Below are positions 22,989 through 35,081 of a DNA stretch of 62,000 nt, in pieces; positions within the stretch are counted from its first letter, which is position 1, and each line of letters opens with the position of its first letter. Source of the DNA: Zygnema cylindricum (Eukaryota > Streptophyta > Zygnematophyceae > Zygnematales > Zygnemataceae). The stretch spans positions 1-62,000 of the forward strand of contig JBBHKE010002909.1 of the NCBI GenBank assembly GCA_037447655.1, given 5' to 3'. The translations under genes and the position numbers were made by a program. A model generated the notes under the pieces. The model had not been told where the DNA came from. It made no database searches and worked only from the letters and a program-made list of their open reading frames with translations.

Positions 22989-23034
22989 TTTAATCTTTAT
23001 CTTCTTTCTTGCTGCCACTCTATTTCTCGTCTAC

Positions 23035-23165
23035 AGATTTAGGTCTGAATTTTTGTCAAATTTTAGGATTAATCTGCGAAATTAGGGTTAATCTGCGAAA
23101 TTAGGGTTTGGCCGCAGATTTAAGGTTTGGGCAGCAAATTTAGGGTTTGTGCAGATTTAGGGTTT
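23035..23165 (+). repeat. Telomere-like TTTAGGG units in G3 leader
   Basis: At least five TTAGGGTTT or closely related cores alternate with GCAGATTT / GCGAAA. The same motif pair occurs, inverted, in G1 (10,083-10,295) and once at the start of G2 (17,568). Confidence 0.7.
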
Positions 23166-24306
23166 ATTTTTTGTGATTCTTAACCCTCGGTCAACATCAT
23201 ATTATTCCAGGGTCGCAGATTTTTCGTTTTCGCAGTGTGGAATTAGGTTTTGGGAAACCGGTTACCTAATTCTACCGTACTTTGTGTTTTATTTTGAAAA
23301 TTTATCAATATTCATTATCTTTCTTTCTTTGTTGCCACTTCGTTTGCTATCTAGTTGATGTTTGGTTTGTGTTGGATTTGATATTTTTTTTCTTTTCTTT
23401 TTACCAAACTTAATCATTCAGAAAGCCTAGAAAAACAAAATATTTATTTAATATAATAGTGTTGTATTAATTATAATCTAAAATTATCATTGTTTTATAG
23501 TTGGGTATAGCGAGGCATAGCGCTGATACACATACCTTGCAGAATACTTATTTCTTTGTTGTTTAGTGGTGGTTTTGGGCACAATTATTCGGAACTGGAG
23601 CGGGTTCCATTCCAAAGACTCTGCAAAATCCGACTTGCCTCGACCAAGTCCGGTTCACTTTTAGTAATCACCAGAGTATTAAAGTTGTTTGTAAGTATTT
23701 CGATGCCTTGCGGGTGTAAGAGCGTCAGGATATAGTGTGGATACTCGTGTAAGGGATCAGTGTGGATTGGTTTTATTACGAATCTTTTTTTTTGGGCATT
23801 TGCATTTTTTTTTGTTTTCCTTGCATGCTATCTGGCCGTGAGTGGCTTTGAGTTTCCTTGTGACTATGAGGATTGGATTTTCTTTCATAGATCTTGCCGT
23901 GGGTGGCACAGTTTAGACAATTTTATGTCTGTGCCATCATAGATCTCCATTGAAAGGTGCCTAGATAGTTCTCTGTTTGTTTTTATAGATTTGGCCCTTT
24001 GACCTTGCCATATTGTTTGCTAGGTAGAGGTTTTGGTATTTTGACTTTTTGCTAGATTTGACCTCCGGGTCTTGATAAAGACTTCGTGTGTTTGCTTATT
24101 TTTGTGGTTTGGCTTTCTATTTAACGCACCTCATTTAGGCCGTTCTGTTTTTTTATAATCGTAATCAAAGATTTTTTTTTCGTTTACGCCCACGGATTGC
24201 GATAACTTACGTTATCAATCCGAATTTACCCGCGGCAGGACAGTTTTCTGTCCACCGCAGTTATATCTTTCTAATTTTTCCGAGTCTACGAACGCACCAA
24301 TTTCGA

Positions 24307-25690
24307 TTGCCCCCTAGATCTCTATCAGTTCGGTCAGTATTGACCATTGTCTCACCATTATCTTTGGTTTCCTCTAGGTCATACCTAGATAAAACCGAAG
24401 GAAAATTTTCAGACGAAATTTTTTATCATCGTCTTACATTTCAATTTCCGGTTAGTCCAAATTTGGAACAACCAGTGCATTATTTTTTTGACGACCTGGC
24501 TTTTTTATCGGAGGGATCCATGGGTAGGATGCAATTCTAATTTTTCAGGATTGAAGGATATCATGTCTTTACCTTATTTCCGCATACTTTATGACACAGA
24601 AAAGAGAGACTTAGCCTTCCGATATCAAGACTGATTCGACCTTAGGGTCGCTTTCTCTCTCCTCGGTCAATAATTTCGCGGTTCGGCTCTCGCTTTATAC
24701 ACACGGAAATATGAAAGTATTTGTCAAATGACAGAGCACTCTCCACCCTTTGCAAGACTCCCAACCGTTCTTGACCAGGCAGAAATTCCCTACCAAGCGG
24801 CTGTTCCAACAGTATTAGATGTTAATGGGGATGAGCTATATCCAGCCAACTTTGAGATTTTTCAGCAGTATGTTGTGGTTGCCCGTGCGACGGTTCTAGC
24901 TAGATCGGAAGGATTAATTCATTTACGTGACCCGCTATCGGTCATATTCGATCTTCTCCAAAAAGAATACCGGATGCAAAATCCAGATCAGGTTAAAGAG
25001 TTTATGAACTTTAAACATAGGCCAGGTGAGACTGCCCTTGCTTTACTACTTTGAATGGAAACCCATCGAGAAGCTTTACCGGATTTTATGTCTGATGCGG
25101 AGGCTATCCAAAAATTCATATGATAGTTTCTTCCTCAATCGAAAATATTCATTCAGACTCATCTCAATCAAACATACGGGCTGAAATTTACCTTTGAGCA
25201 AGCGGCTGAATATGCGGTTAAGTATGAGATGCAATCATCGTGGTGGGATGCTCATGAAAATCTCGAGTTTCAATGAAACCAATTTGACGAATCCACACAA
25301 CCTCCAAAGAACCCGTGGCCTTTTAAAAGGCCACTAAAGACGCCAGCCATGGCCAACCCGCCATTTAATTTCAGAGACCGATTGTGTTACCGATGTTAAA
25401 ACACGGGGCACGATGCCCGCATGTGCCCAGATAAGTTGGCCACATGAACCCATTACCAACAGAAAAGACATTATCTCCATTGTTGACATGTTAAGGACCA
25501 AAAAAAATTGTATCAGAATCAGATTTAGAACGGTGGAATTCTTGCCCGTTCTGCCAAGCTGGTCACTCTTTCTACGGACACATAGAAAGAGGCGACTCCG
25601 CTTAAGATCTTTCGAGGAGAGAGGGAAAAGGTCGAGTTACAAGTCATGATGGGCGCCATGATGAAGGAAAAATTTGTTGCCTTCATGGAC
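24307..25690 (+). pseudogene. G3 gag-like polyprotein, decayed
   Basis: The frame opens M-P-P-R-S-L-S-V-R-S-V at 24,307 and is broken after 78 codons. Capsid coding resumes at 24,728-25,054 (I-P-Y-Q-A-A-V-P-T-V-L-D-V-N; L-R-D-P-L-S-V-I-F-D-L-L; N-P-D-Q-V-K-E-F-M-N-F-K). A zinc knuckle C-Y-R-C-(stop)-N-T-G-H-D-A-R-M-C lies at about 25,390-25,430; the spacing C-x2-C-x4-H-x4-C is intact apart from a TAA at the first spacer position. Several stops show that it is not functional. Homologous to G1 and G2. Confidence 0.7.
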
Positions 25691-25714
25691 GAAATAAAAC
25701 CCTAGTTTACGGGG

Positions 25715-26520
25715 ATGGCAAAGACACTCGTCCACATGCCATCGTTGGCATGTCGAATCCTCCGAGATTCTACTGTCCAACAACGAGCAGTTACTTTTTA
25801 TAAAGGCTCGCCTGATCACAATTGGGATGGTAAATTACAAAATTCTTGTCCTCCACTTTCTTTTGAGAGAGAATCTCTCTCACCTCTACCAAACACAGCT
25901 TTCTCTATTTTGGCTGAAGCTCTCACCAATCTGGATAGGACTATATATGATGCATATCGAGTTAAAGAACGGCTAAGCATATTTTTTACCATGATTGATG
26001 AAGCCCCCAAGGCCTCTCTTTTTCTTAAGAAGGTTCCTAAAGCCTCTCCTCTTGTTGATGAGTTCGCTGTAATCGCCGCTTTTAGGGCATTGCAGATGAA
26101 CCTTTGTCTTTCAGTTAGTCAGCCATTTATCGCGGATAAGCGCCATGACTTTGACCCTCACATTAGTTTTCGAGTCAATTCTTAAAAGTCTTTCTTCGTT
26201 AATGGTGGTGCTTTTCTCTCTCTCTCATGGACACCAGAGCCAAACCCGTTATCAATTGAATCCGGATTTGCGCTCGAGCTAGGTCTGACCGCAGACAAGT
26301 TTCAGGCCACAGCTACTCGGCTTCTCACTTCAGCCAGTACCACGGACCTGGTGCTTGGAATCACTAAAGAACCACTCATCATTCAGTTTGAAAACGGAAC
26401 CGATGGTGAGTCCGTGGAAGTTTTGGTCTGAGCATTGGTCCCCAAATGAAACGACTACGAATGCTTAGTAGGACAAGATGTTATCTTTTCAATTGGTGAG
26501 GGAGTCGATATGCATTATCA
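25715..26520 (+). pseudogene. G3 post-gag helical segment and aspartic-protease-like region
   Basis: An open frame at 25,715-26,185 (156 codons) contains R-V-K-E-R-L-S-I-F-F and A-A-F-R-A-L-Q-M-N, matched in G1 at 7,615-7,394. From about 26,227 a protease-like stretch follows: M-D-T-R-A-K-P-V-I-N, G-F-A-L-E-L-G-L, S-A-S-T-T-D-L-V-L-G-I-T, and near 26,460 C-L-V-G-Q-D-V-I-F. The active site has D-T-R where D-T/S-G is expected; G1 has D-I-G. Between 26,520 and the polypurine tract there is no RT, RNase H or integrase motif. Confidence 0.65.
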
Positions 26521-26939
26521 AACTTTCTTCTACCGTCCCTTTAGTTTTCCGGGACGCAAGATTTGACTTTTTCTAGTTTCTTCCCGCAAGCCGTTGCCCA
26601 CTATGGCACATTTAGCTTCCGCTCTTACTGCATTTTCCAATATCGACATTAGAGAAGACAATTGCACATCATTGCAAAAAATATTAAGTCCGATCTTTTT
26701 CTAGACTCACGTCATCTCTTGGATACTTTCGCACGAATTTCTCTTTACACATTTTTTTGTGGTTGACATTAATACTAGGAAGATGTTGATTTTGCAGAGG
26801 GTGTATACATGTATGGGTGATGATCAAAGGTTCCACATGGAGTGCCCCGCTTTTCCATTATCTTTCGAACTTGCGGACCATTATTGCCGCCATGGTTATT
26901 CCTATCTTTTGGTTGTCTTGGCCAGCTTTTCTTTAAGCT

Positions 26940-26955
26940 AAGGAGTTGGGGGGGA
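26940..26955 (+). other. G3 candidate polypurine tract
   Basis: AAGGAGTTGGGGGGGA lies immediately before the proposed LTR start TGGTTATTTGGTCC. Confidence 0.6.
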
Positions 26956-28304
26956 TGGTTATTTGGTCCACTTCACTCTAGGGGGGTATTTTTACCCTTC
27001 TCTTTTTGGGTTATTTTCACTTTTATTCTTTTTTATGGTGTATATATTTTTTGTCTTTTTATATTTATTTATTTTTGTATATATGTTTGTGAGCATGACT
27101 TTGCTAGTTGTGATGCATGTTCGCTTGCTTGCCTCTCATGCACGACAGTTGTCAAGCCGCATCATGTCTGTTGCCCGCGCGCACGATATTATGCACGCAC
27201 GCGCAATATTGGCGTTCGCGCACGATATAAGGCACGCACGCGCGATATTATGCATGCACGTGCAGTATTTTGGATGCGCGCGCAGTATTTTGCATGCACG
27301 CATAATTTCTTGCACACACGCTTTGTTTGTTTCGCGATAAATCGCCGATTTATTTATTTATGACGTGTACGCGATTCGGGTGCACGTTTCATTTCATTGA
27401 ATTCTACTAATTACGTGCGAAATGTTTTATTTTGTGCGCAAGTATGCAATTTTCGAAGTATGGACGCAAAATATTGTTTTGGCGACGCATCACGATTTCT
27501 GGCAATATTTCGTGCAATATGTTTCGTTTCGTGCGGTAGGTTTTGTTTCGTGCGATATGTTTCGTTTCGTGCGTATGCAAGCGATTTCGAGAGCAGCGAC
27601 GCGAAGTATCGTTTGGAGGCGTATCGCGTTTTGTGAGTGACGCTTCGATACATCTATTTATTTAAGTCGCAAACCCATGGAAATTCAAGCAAACATGTAG
27701 TTAAAGAGGGTTTTTACCTTCGGACAGTCGATTTTGTCAAGCGTACGGCAGATGATGTTGGCCGCCTAGTGGCCAACATTTTAAGTAGTTTTATGCTGTA
27801 AAGTAGGGTGTACAAAGGCTAGTTTTGCTTAGGTCTAGTGTAGCTCCTACTTAGGCTAATTCTCATACTTAGAGAATTTTAGCTTTTGGACAGGAATTTT
27901 CTTTTGGCAGCTGAGCTTTTCTTTTGCTCACTCTCACCAATTGCCCACGTGTCTTTCACCTTGCTAGCTAGCTGTAGAGGCTAGATAGAGTAATACTATT
28001 TTTATTGTTTTTTTGCCCTCTTTTTTAATCCACACGGCCTAAAGCCACGTCCACGGGGGTTTCCCTCCAAATTTTGTCATGTGGTGGAATGTGGGATTCG
28101 AGATCGTGAGAGAGCACATTTGGACCTTGCTTGGCTTTCCTCAAGCAGCTTGACAGTTTGGCTTTGTCTGTGTCTTGTTTATATTTCGGTTGGATTGAAA
28201 TGAGTGTATTTTTGATCGGATTTGGATTTTTTTTTGTTCTGGTTGGAATATTTTGTGTTTTGCTATCGTAACGAAATAACTTTTATAGAGAATGTGATAA
28301 AGAC
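26956..28304 (+). repeat. G3 3' LTR
   Basis: About 1.35 kb starting TGGTTATTTGGTCCACTTC after the polypurine tract and collinear with 19,530-19,690 plus 21,225-22,384. The end is taken where the similarity stops ('gataaagacta'). A perfect TG...CA pair could not be confirmed, so the right edge is uncertain by about 10 bp. Confidence 0.65.
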
Positions 28305-28308
28305 TAGG

Positions 28309-28502
28309 AATTATTGGGTCCACTTCACTCTAGGGGAGTATTCTTCCTTTTTATTTTTTTAGGTCAATTTTACTTTTAATCCTTCTCATGGTGTATATAT
28401 TTTTTGTCTTTTCATATTTATTTTCGTTGGTATATATGTTTGTGAGCATGACATTGCTGGTTGTGATACATGTTCACTAGCTTGCTTTTTATGCACGACA
28501 CT
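28309..28502 (+). repeat. Second, partial G-type LTR start next to G3
   Basis: 'ttattgggtccacttcactctagggg' repeats the start of the G3 3' LTR, and similarity runs to 'tatgcacgac' at about 28,502. This gives an LTR-LTR tandem, as left by unequal recombination or a second truncated insertion. Confidence 0.6.
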
Positions 28503-28539
28503 CACATGGGTGTATATAGCAAATGACGACAATAAATGA

Positions 28540-28752
28540 TCATTCTCCGCATTCACACAATTCGACATCAGTGACAGACGCCTCTCTCGGATTATCAGCC
28601 GAGAGGATGTGTACGAGCTTGATGTACATGAGTTTCTCGTTATACAACATATTCAAAACCCACGATTTAATGGCATTCTCCGCCAATGAAAGTAGACGAA
28701 GGTTATTTTTTTTATGATATTGGAGAGAAAGTATTAAAGCGAATTCAGGGTT
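28540..28752 (-). CDS. Unidentified C-terminal exon-like frame
   Basis: The minus strand is open for about 70 codons from an upstream stop (TAA near 28,755) to TGA (28,542-28,540). It reads S-L-A-E-N-A-I-K-S-W-V-L, then L-M-Y-I-K-L-V-H-I-L-S and E-L-C-E-C-G-E-stop. The composition is protein-like and partly helical, with no start codon at the right place, so it may be a last exon or a fragment. I do not recognise the family. It lies just outside the G3 tandem LTR. Confidence 0.25.
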   Translation of the reverse strand, partial: NPEFALILSLQYHKKNNLRLLSLAENAIKSWVLNMLYNEKLMYIKLVHILSADNPREASVTDVELCECGE

Positions 28753-28858
28753 TTAGGAAAGAGGAGTTACGTTTCCGCTTGGAATAGATAGTTAGGGTTT
28801 TTCGACCAGCTTCCAAACCGAAGGGAGTTAGGATTCCTCCACCACGGAAGTCGATATA

Positions 28859-28972
28859 TTGTTCAAAAAATTACTGCAGAAGTTCGTCAAACTAGAACAA
28901 GAGTTTGTTGATCTTGGGCGAGAGGTCGTAGAACTTCGGCGACTAATTATCTTGGAGGACAAAAAGGAAGGG
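28859..28972 (+). CDS. Short coiled-coil-like frame before the purine tract
   Basis: From ATG 28,859 the frame reads K-K-L-L-Q-K-F-V-K-L-E-Q-E-F and then G-R-E-V-V-E-L-R-R-L-I. Leu/Val/Phe at heptad-like spacing suggest a coiled coil of about 35 residues. The frame then runs into purine-rich DNA and ends at 29,068 without further meaning. It could be an exon or a remnant of a retroelement Gag; no family is recognised. Confidence 0.25.
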
Positions 28973-30660
28973 GATAGAGGGGGAACGGGAAAGCGAAAGG
29001 TAGAAAGGGGTGAAAAGATACAGGGAGAGGGGGATAAAGAGGGAGAGAGAGAGAGAGGGATGTTTTGAGAGAGAGGGGGATGATTTTAGAAAGAGAGGGG
29101 AAGAAAAAGATAGAGAGAGAATGGGGGGAAAAAAAGGAAACGAGGTAAGAGAGGAAAGTGAGAAAAACAAAGAGAGGCGTGGGGAAAAAACGAAGGAGGC
29201 AGGGGATGAAGGGGGGAGAGAGAGCTAAGGAGATAAAAGGAGAGAAAAGGGGAGTAAAAAAAACGAGAAGGGGGAAGAAATGACAGAGATGGAGAGAGGA
29301 TAAAAAGAGGGAGGGAAAAAGTGGAGGAGAAAGAAAAGAAAGAGGAACAAAAGGAAAGACGGAGGGTGAGAGGGTAACAAAAGAAAACAAAGGGAGGGAA
29401 GGAGAAAGGAGGGAAAAAAGGAGAGAATAGGGGAAAAAAATGGGGAGATGGAGGAGAGGAAAAAAAGAGAATAAGAGTAGAGTCGAGAGAAGGGGGGGTG
29501 AGATGAAGGAAGATAGACAACGAGAGGGAACGAAAAGTACAAGAGTGGAAATGAAAAAAATGGTAAAGAGGGAAGGGGAGGGAAAAAGAGGTCGAAGGGG
29601 CGAAAGAAGAAAAAAAAAAAAGGCTGAAAGGGGGAAAGGGGAAGAGAGATATATAGACAAGGAGAGAGATGGGGAGGAGGAAAGAGAGAAAGGGAGATTG
29701 GGAAAGATGAAGGGATGGAAAGAGAAAAAATATTTAAGGGACAAAAGGGTGGCAAAAGAGGAAATGGTGAAAAAGAAAAAAGAACTAAAATAGAGAGGGA
29801 GAAAGGTAAAGGGGATGAAAGGGGGAGGGGAATAATGGGTGGGAGAAAAGGGTAAAGTAGGGTGGGGAATGATAGGTGGGACAAAAAGGCAAGGAAGAAA
29901 GAAACAGAATCGAAAAAAAGAGGTTGAAAAAAATAAAAGGAGAGAACGGGGGAAAACTTGTCAACGTCGGATCGTCGACCGCTCGGCGATGGCGCTAGGT
30001 CGGCGCCAAAGCGACTGAAAGGTGGGAAATAAAGGGTGGAGGGAAAGGAAAAAAAAAGGGAGGGTAAGAGAAAAATGAAGTCGTCGTTGGATCGACAACG
30101 GCTTATCGATGGCACTAGGTCACCGCTAGACCGACAGAGGTGGGAAATAGGATTGGAGAGGGGAAAAAAAAGTAAAGGGAGCAAAAGAGGGAGATAGAGA
30201 GGCAAAGGGGATGGGGGAAGAAAGGTGGGTCAGAGGGTCAACGAGGGGGGAAATATGATAAAAAGAAGAAAAAAAAGTAGGAGGGAGAAAGATAGAGGGG
30301 TAAATGAAAAGGGGAAATAGTTGTGGGACAAGGGGGCAAGGAGGGGGGAAATAGTATTGGAAGGGAAAAATTAAAAATAAAGGGAAAAAGAGAGATAGAG
30401 GGGCAGAGGGAGGGGGGGGGGGGGGGGGGGGGGACAGAAAGGCAAAGCGGAGAAAGAAAGGGAAAGATATTAGTGGGGGGGAAGTGGGGTAGGGGGGGGG
30501 AAAATATTCCTCAACTGCCAAAAGCCGAGTCAACGCCAACTCGGCGACATATCGGTGCCGACGACGAGTCGGCGTTTGCGCTGGCGCGGCGCCGAGTCGT
30601 CTATAGAGGGACTTTGAGGCAAAAAGAGAGAGATGAAAGGAGGAAAAAATAAAAAAAGAT
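28970..30660. repeat. 1.7-kb purine-rich strand (GGGA/GAAA low complexity)
   Basis: The plus strand is almost wholly A and G, broken by three GC-rich islets containing 'cgtcg' and 'tcggc' motifs (about 29,960-30,020, 30,080-30,140 and 30,520-30,605) that resemble one another. A run of 22 G lies at 30,412-30,433. Long minus-strand open frames here (up to 326 codons) are Ser/Phe/Leu/Pro low-complexity artefacts. Confidence 0.9.
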
Positions 30661-32365
30661 ACAAACAGAGAAAAAACACAAACTTCTCGAATAGCAACAA
30701 GAGGATCCGATCCATCATTGCTTTAAAATCTTCAACTAGGGTACTGCTCCCAACACTATTTAGAAGACGAACTCTAGAGAGGCTGTCCAATTTAATATTT
30801 CCCGGTATTTTATTTTTTTGTCCCGGAAAATACTTTTTTGTCTCGGAACGATAACAGTTGTTACCTCGACCTCATATACAACTTCACGAAACACTGCTTC
30901 TAAAGGTCTATTGGAAACACGATTGTTCCAAAACCATTTTTTTCATTTACCTTTCTCCAAAAAAACAATATTACTATGTGAAATGCTAACAACTTTTACA
31001 ACACGGATTCGATGGTTGTTTTTTTGAACCACCGACCACCAAACAGCGGTAACTCGTTCAAAGGCCTAACAAACACAAAGTAGAAATGAATTTGGAGTTA
31101 ATAACGGTAATATAACCTCCACATTAATAATTTATTTAATAGCGATTCACGATGTAGCAGAGAGAGTTGGTGTGAGAATGTTGCCACGTTTTCAACTTAG
31201 GCAAAAGAGATTTTTTAAAATTTAGAGGAAGCACTTTCTCGTATCAAACAAACGTTTGTATGTGGAAAAGATCAAGTTAGAATAGACATGCATTTTTAAG
31301 ACATAAGTGGATGCTTTAAATTTACCTTGTCCGAAGGTACATGAAAGAAAGTTGCTTTAAAGGCAAACATGGTTTCTTCTTTTTGAGGTAGTCTCACGAT
31401 TTTGCGTATATTTGGATCTACTGGGGGCACAGAAGCTTGTGATTTGAGGCAAATCTGTAACACCCACCCACCCTCTCTCCCTCCCTCCCTCTCTCCCTCC
31501 CTCTCTCTCTCGCTCTCCCTCTCCTACCATGTTTGTACCCCATTAACAGCTTTTTGAAGTTCTTAGGTTTCTTTGCAGTGCACCTCCTGAGTTTAATTTT
31601 CCTTTCATTTATCAGAAGAAAACAAAACCAAACAAAAAATGGGGTGTTAATGAGTCAATAATCCAACTAAGTAGATTACTTCTAGTGAAACGAAAAATGA
31701 AAAAAAAAATTGCAACTCAAGGTGAATTTGTCTTAGAAAAGTAATAAAATAAATAAAAAACGAGAAAACCATAACCCTGGACATATAATAGCTTTAACCT
31801 CTTTTATTAACGAGAAACACACTTACAGGGTTCACCATCGACAGTTTTTAAATAGTTAGTGTTGAATTGGGTCAAGTTCCTTACCAAAATTGTTCCAAAT
31901 CAGAATTGAAACGACTTTTGTTGCCTCCTCTAAAGAGAAGTTGGAGAGGTGAACAAAGATAAGACTGAGAGAGGTCGAAAGCAAAGCCACTCATTGATAA
32001 AAACAAAAATTAAAGTGGTATCTAGTCAGTATTCCTCTGACATGTTATGCGTTTGACCATGCGAGTTGTTGAAGCTGCAAGGTCAGTTGTGGTTCGAAAG
32101 AAAAAAATGTTTTCTTTATTGTTGCTCAACATGATCGATTTTTGTTCTAGTGCCTGAAAAACCAATCAAATACTTTCTAACAAAGAGAAAGGGAGAGAGA
32201 GAGAGAGATCTCTTCCAACAAAAAATAATCTTATACAAAGAGAGAGAAAAATAATATTTTATGGTTAAGAAAATTGTTATTTTTTATTTTTTTCATTCTA
32301 TTTTTAAGAAAAGTTACCATTTTTTAGAAAAGGTTTTTTTTCATTTCCTTAACAAAAAGAAAATA
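30661..32365. other. No recognisable gene
   Basis: AT-rich unique-looking DNA. It contains a CCCTCTCT-type pyrimidine stretch at about 31,465-31,525 and scattered A/T runs. I see no protein, RNA or mobile-element motif. Confidence 0.5.
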
Positions 32366-32718
32366 TTAGGTTTAGACAGAGGTTAAGATGGAGGTTTAGA
32401 GGGAGGTTTAGAGGGAGGTTTAGATGGAGGTTAAGATGGTGATTTAATGGAGGTTAACAATGAGGTTTAGATGGAGGTTTAGATGGAGGTTAAGATGGAG
32501 GTTAAGATGGAGGTTTAGATAAAAGTTTAGATGGAGGTTTAGATAAAAGTTTAGATGGAGATTAAAATGGAGGCTAAAATGGAGGTTAAGATGGAGGTTA
32601 AGATGGAGGTTAAAATGGAGGCTTAGATGGAGGTTTAGATGGAGGTTAAAAGGGAATTTTAGATGGAGATTTAGATGGAGGTTTAGATGGAGGTCTAAAT
32701 GGAGGTTTACATGGGAGA
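32366..32718 (+). repeat. 12-bp minisatellite (GGAGGTTTAGAT)n
   Basis: About 29 imperfect units alternating between GGAGGTTTAGAT and GGAGGTTAAGAT. The unit repeats with a period of 12 (or 6) bases and all three frames stay open for parts of it. Confidence 0.92.
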
Positions 32719-33024
32719 GGTTGGACGGACAATCTTATTCTCAACAAACTTGGTGCCATATCTGCCATAATCCTATCATATCATAAATTGTCTTATCCTC
32801 TCATAACACTTCATAATAATGTCTTATCGGATATAATAATGTCCTATCTTATCCTATCATGGTTTTCCTCCTAAATTGACTAGATTGGCAACAGTATCCT
32901 ACCAGCAAGTAAGAAAGAAAAAGTCATATTTTTTTTTCTTTTTTTTTTACTTTTTCTTTTACTCTCTTTTGTAATTTTCATTTTTGTTTTCATTTTCTTT
33001 CTCTTTTTCTTTTTATTTCCAAAC

Positions 33025-33028
<4 letters not shown>

Positions 33029-33083
<55 letters not shown>
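33029..33083 (+). repeat. (GA)n microsatellite
   Basis: About 27 uninterrupted GA units, followed by a T-rich tract (33,105-33,215). The 210-codon ORF spanning it is low complexity. Confidence 0.98.
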
Positions 33084-33086
<3 letters not shown>

Positions 33087-33300
33087 TACAAAAAAATACA
33101 ACCACATTTTTTTTTTTTTTTTTTTTTTTCCTTTTTTTTTCTTTTGATTTTCTTTTTTCTTTCCTTTTTCTTTCCCTTTTCTTTTTTTTTTTCCTTCTTT
33201 CGTTTTCTTTTTCTTTCAAAAAGAGAAGTGACACTTTGTTGACAAAAAAACAACATGGTTCAGGTCCACTTCAATCCCCAAAAATGGGAACCAGTACTGC

Positions 33301-33476
33301 CTCCCGAGAGGTGTCTCCCTGCTTTTCACTGCCAGCTGCGAGATGCCAGCTAAGAGGCGTCTCCCTCTTTTTCACTGGCCCCCGAGAGGTGTCTCTCGGC
33401 TCTTCTTTGCCCCCCGGGAGGTGTCTCATTGCTCTTCTTTGCCCCCCGAGAGGTGTCTCCTTGCTCTTCACTGCTT
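33301..33476. repeat. Minisatellite, period about 32 bp, five units
   Basis: Units carry CCCGAGAGGTGTCTCC followed by 'tgctcttctttgcc' or 'tgcttttcactgc' at 33,302, 33,350, 33,383, 33,414 and 33,446, the second being longer and more divergent. Confidence 0.8.
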
Positions 33477-35081
33477 CCGGGGTTGTGTTTCCCTGCTTGG
33501 TCATGGAGGGTTTTTCACCGAAAAGCTTTATCTGCCCGAAGGGACAGGAGAGTGAACCTGCCATGCAAAAAAACCCACTAGGAGAGGGAGAGGGGGAGAG
33601 GGAAAGGGAGATCTAAGGTCTACGAGGAAGCTAATAGAGAGAAAGAGAGAGAGAGAAAAAAAGGGTAAAAAAGATCCAAGGTCCCGAAAAAAGGGATAGA
33701 TTCACTTTTGGAACATTCAGAGCCTTATGAAGGACAAAGATCACGAACATGACCAGCAACAAAGGAAACCGACAACATAAATTTAACAGTTGTACCTACT
33801 CTGGATCAGTAATAGGACGTTGATAACAAGTACGGTATATTGCTACCAGACGTGCGAAGTGAGTCAAGTCAAAGAGTCTTTAACAGTATCCCACACATCT
33901 ATATTGGGATCTCCAAGATGCCGCCAGCGCAATTGCATTGACTGCCAAACATAAAGTTAATGGTTGTATCTGGTCTGGATAATAGGACGCTGATAACAAG
34001 TATGATACACTATTCCCAGACGTGCGAGTGAGTCTTTAACAGTAGTTGGCACCATCTATGTCGGGATCTCCAGTATGCCGCCATTGACTGCCTTTAACAG
34101 TAGCTGGCACATCTATGTTGGGATCTCCAATATGCCGCCAGCTCGCAATTGCATTGACTGCCAGCTGAAAAGGCAGGTATACTGTCTCCAGATATGCGAG
34201 TGATGCGGGTGAGTCTTTAACAGTAGGTGTTCGCAATTGCATTGACTGCCAGCTGGCCGTGCGAGTGAGTCTTTAACAGTAGCTGTTCGCAATTTCATTG
34301 AATGTCGGCTGGCAAAGGCAGGTATATTGTTCCTAGACGTGCGAGTGAGTCTTTCACAGTAGCTGGCACATCTATGTTGGAATCTCCAGGATGCCGCCAG
34401 CTCGCAATTGCATTGCATTAACTGCAAAGGCAAAAGCAACTGGCAATGGCATTTACTGCCAGCAGGCAATGGCATTGACTGCCACCTGGCAGTTGCATGG
34501 AGTGTCATTTTTCGCAACTGGTTTTACTCTGTGGAGTTCCTGTAACACCACAATATCAAAAGAGGACAGCTTATTAGCAATTTTATTAAAAAAACTAACG
34601 ACAACTGTGACAAATATCAACAGATGAAAGCAAATCTTTTACACATCATAAATTTGTTCTAGTTTCCTAAAACATTATTATAATTTCAAATACCAAGATC
34701 ATAATTATAATCTTATGCTTTTAAAGTTGTTTTAATAGAAAAAGAGAAAGATTAGACAAAATTCAGAAGAAAAACCAATCATCGAAGAACTAGTTTTAGA
34801 GAATTGAGTATTTGAGAATTCAAATTTTCAACCACCATTTGAATTTGTTTATTCAAAAAAAAATCAGAAAAAAAATAAAATCACTACCAGTAGACAAGTT
34901 TTGTTGTAGACTGTACTTCTATAACCAGTAGAACGGAAAATTATGAAGAAAGAGCATGTGAAGAAAGAAAATACAAAGAGAGAACTTATGAATCAAGAAA
35001 AAATCAAAGGAGAGAAATTAAGAAGAGAGAGACTATGAAGAAAGAAAATATGAAGAGGGAGAGAAATTATAAAAAGAATAC

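Noticed and set aside
28947-30205. Long minus-strand open frames (up to 326 codons)
   Set aside because: They lie in the purine-rich tract; products are Ser/Phe/Leu/Pro low complexity without domains.
30126-30539. 137-codon minus-strand frame
   Set aside because: Runs through the poly-G block and simple sequence; composition is an artefact.
32984-33616. 210-codon plus-strand frame
   Set aside because: Built from T-rich DNA, a (GA)n array and the 32-bp minisatellite.
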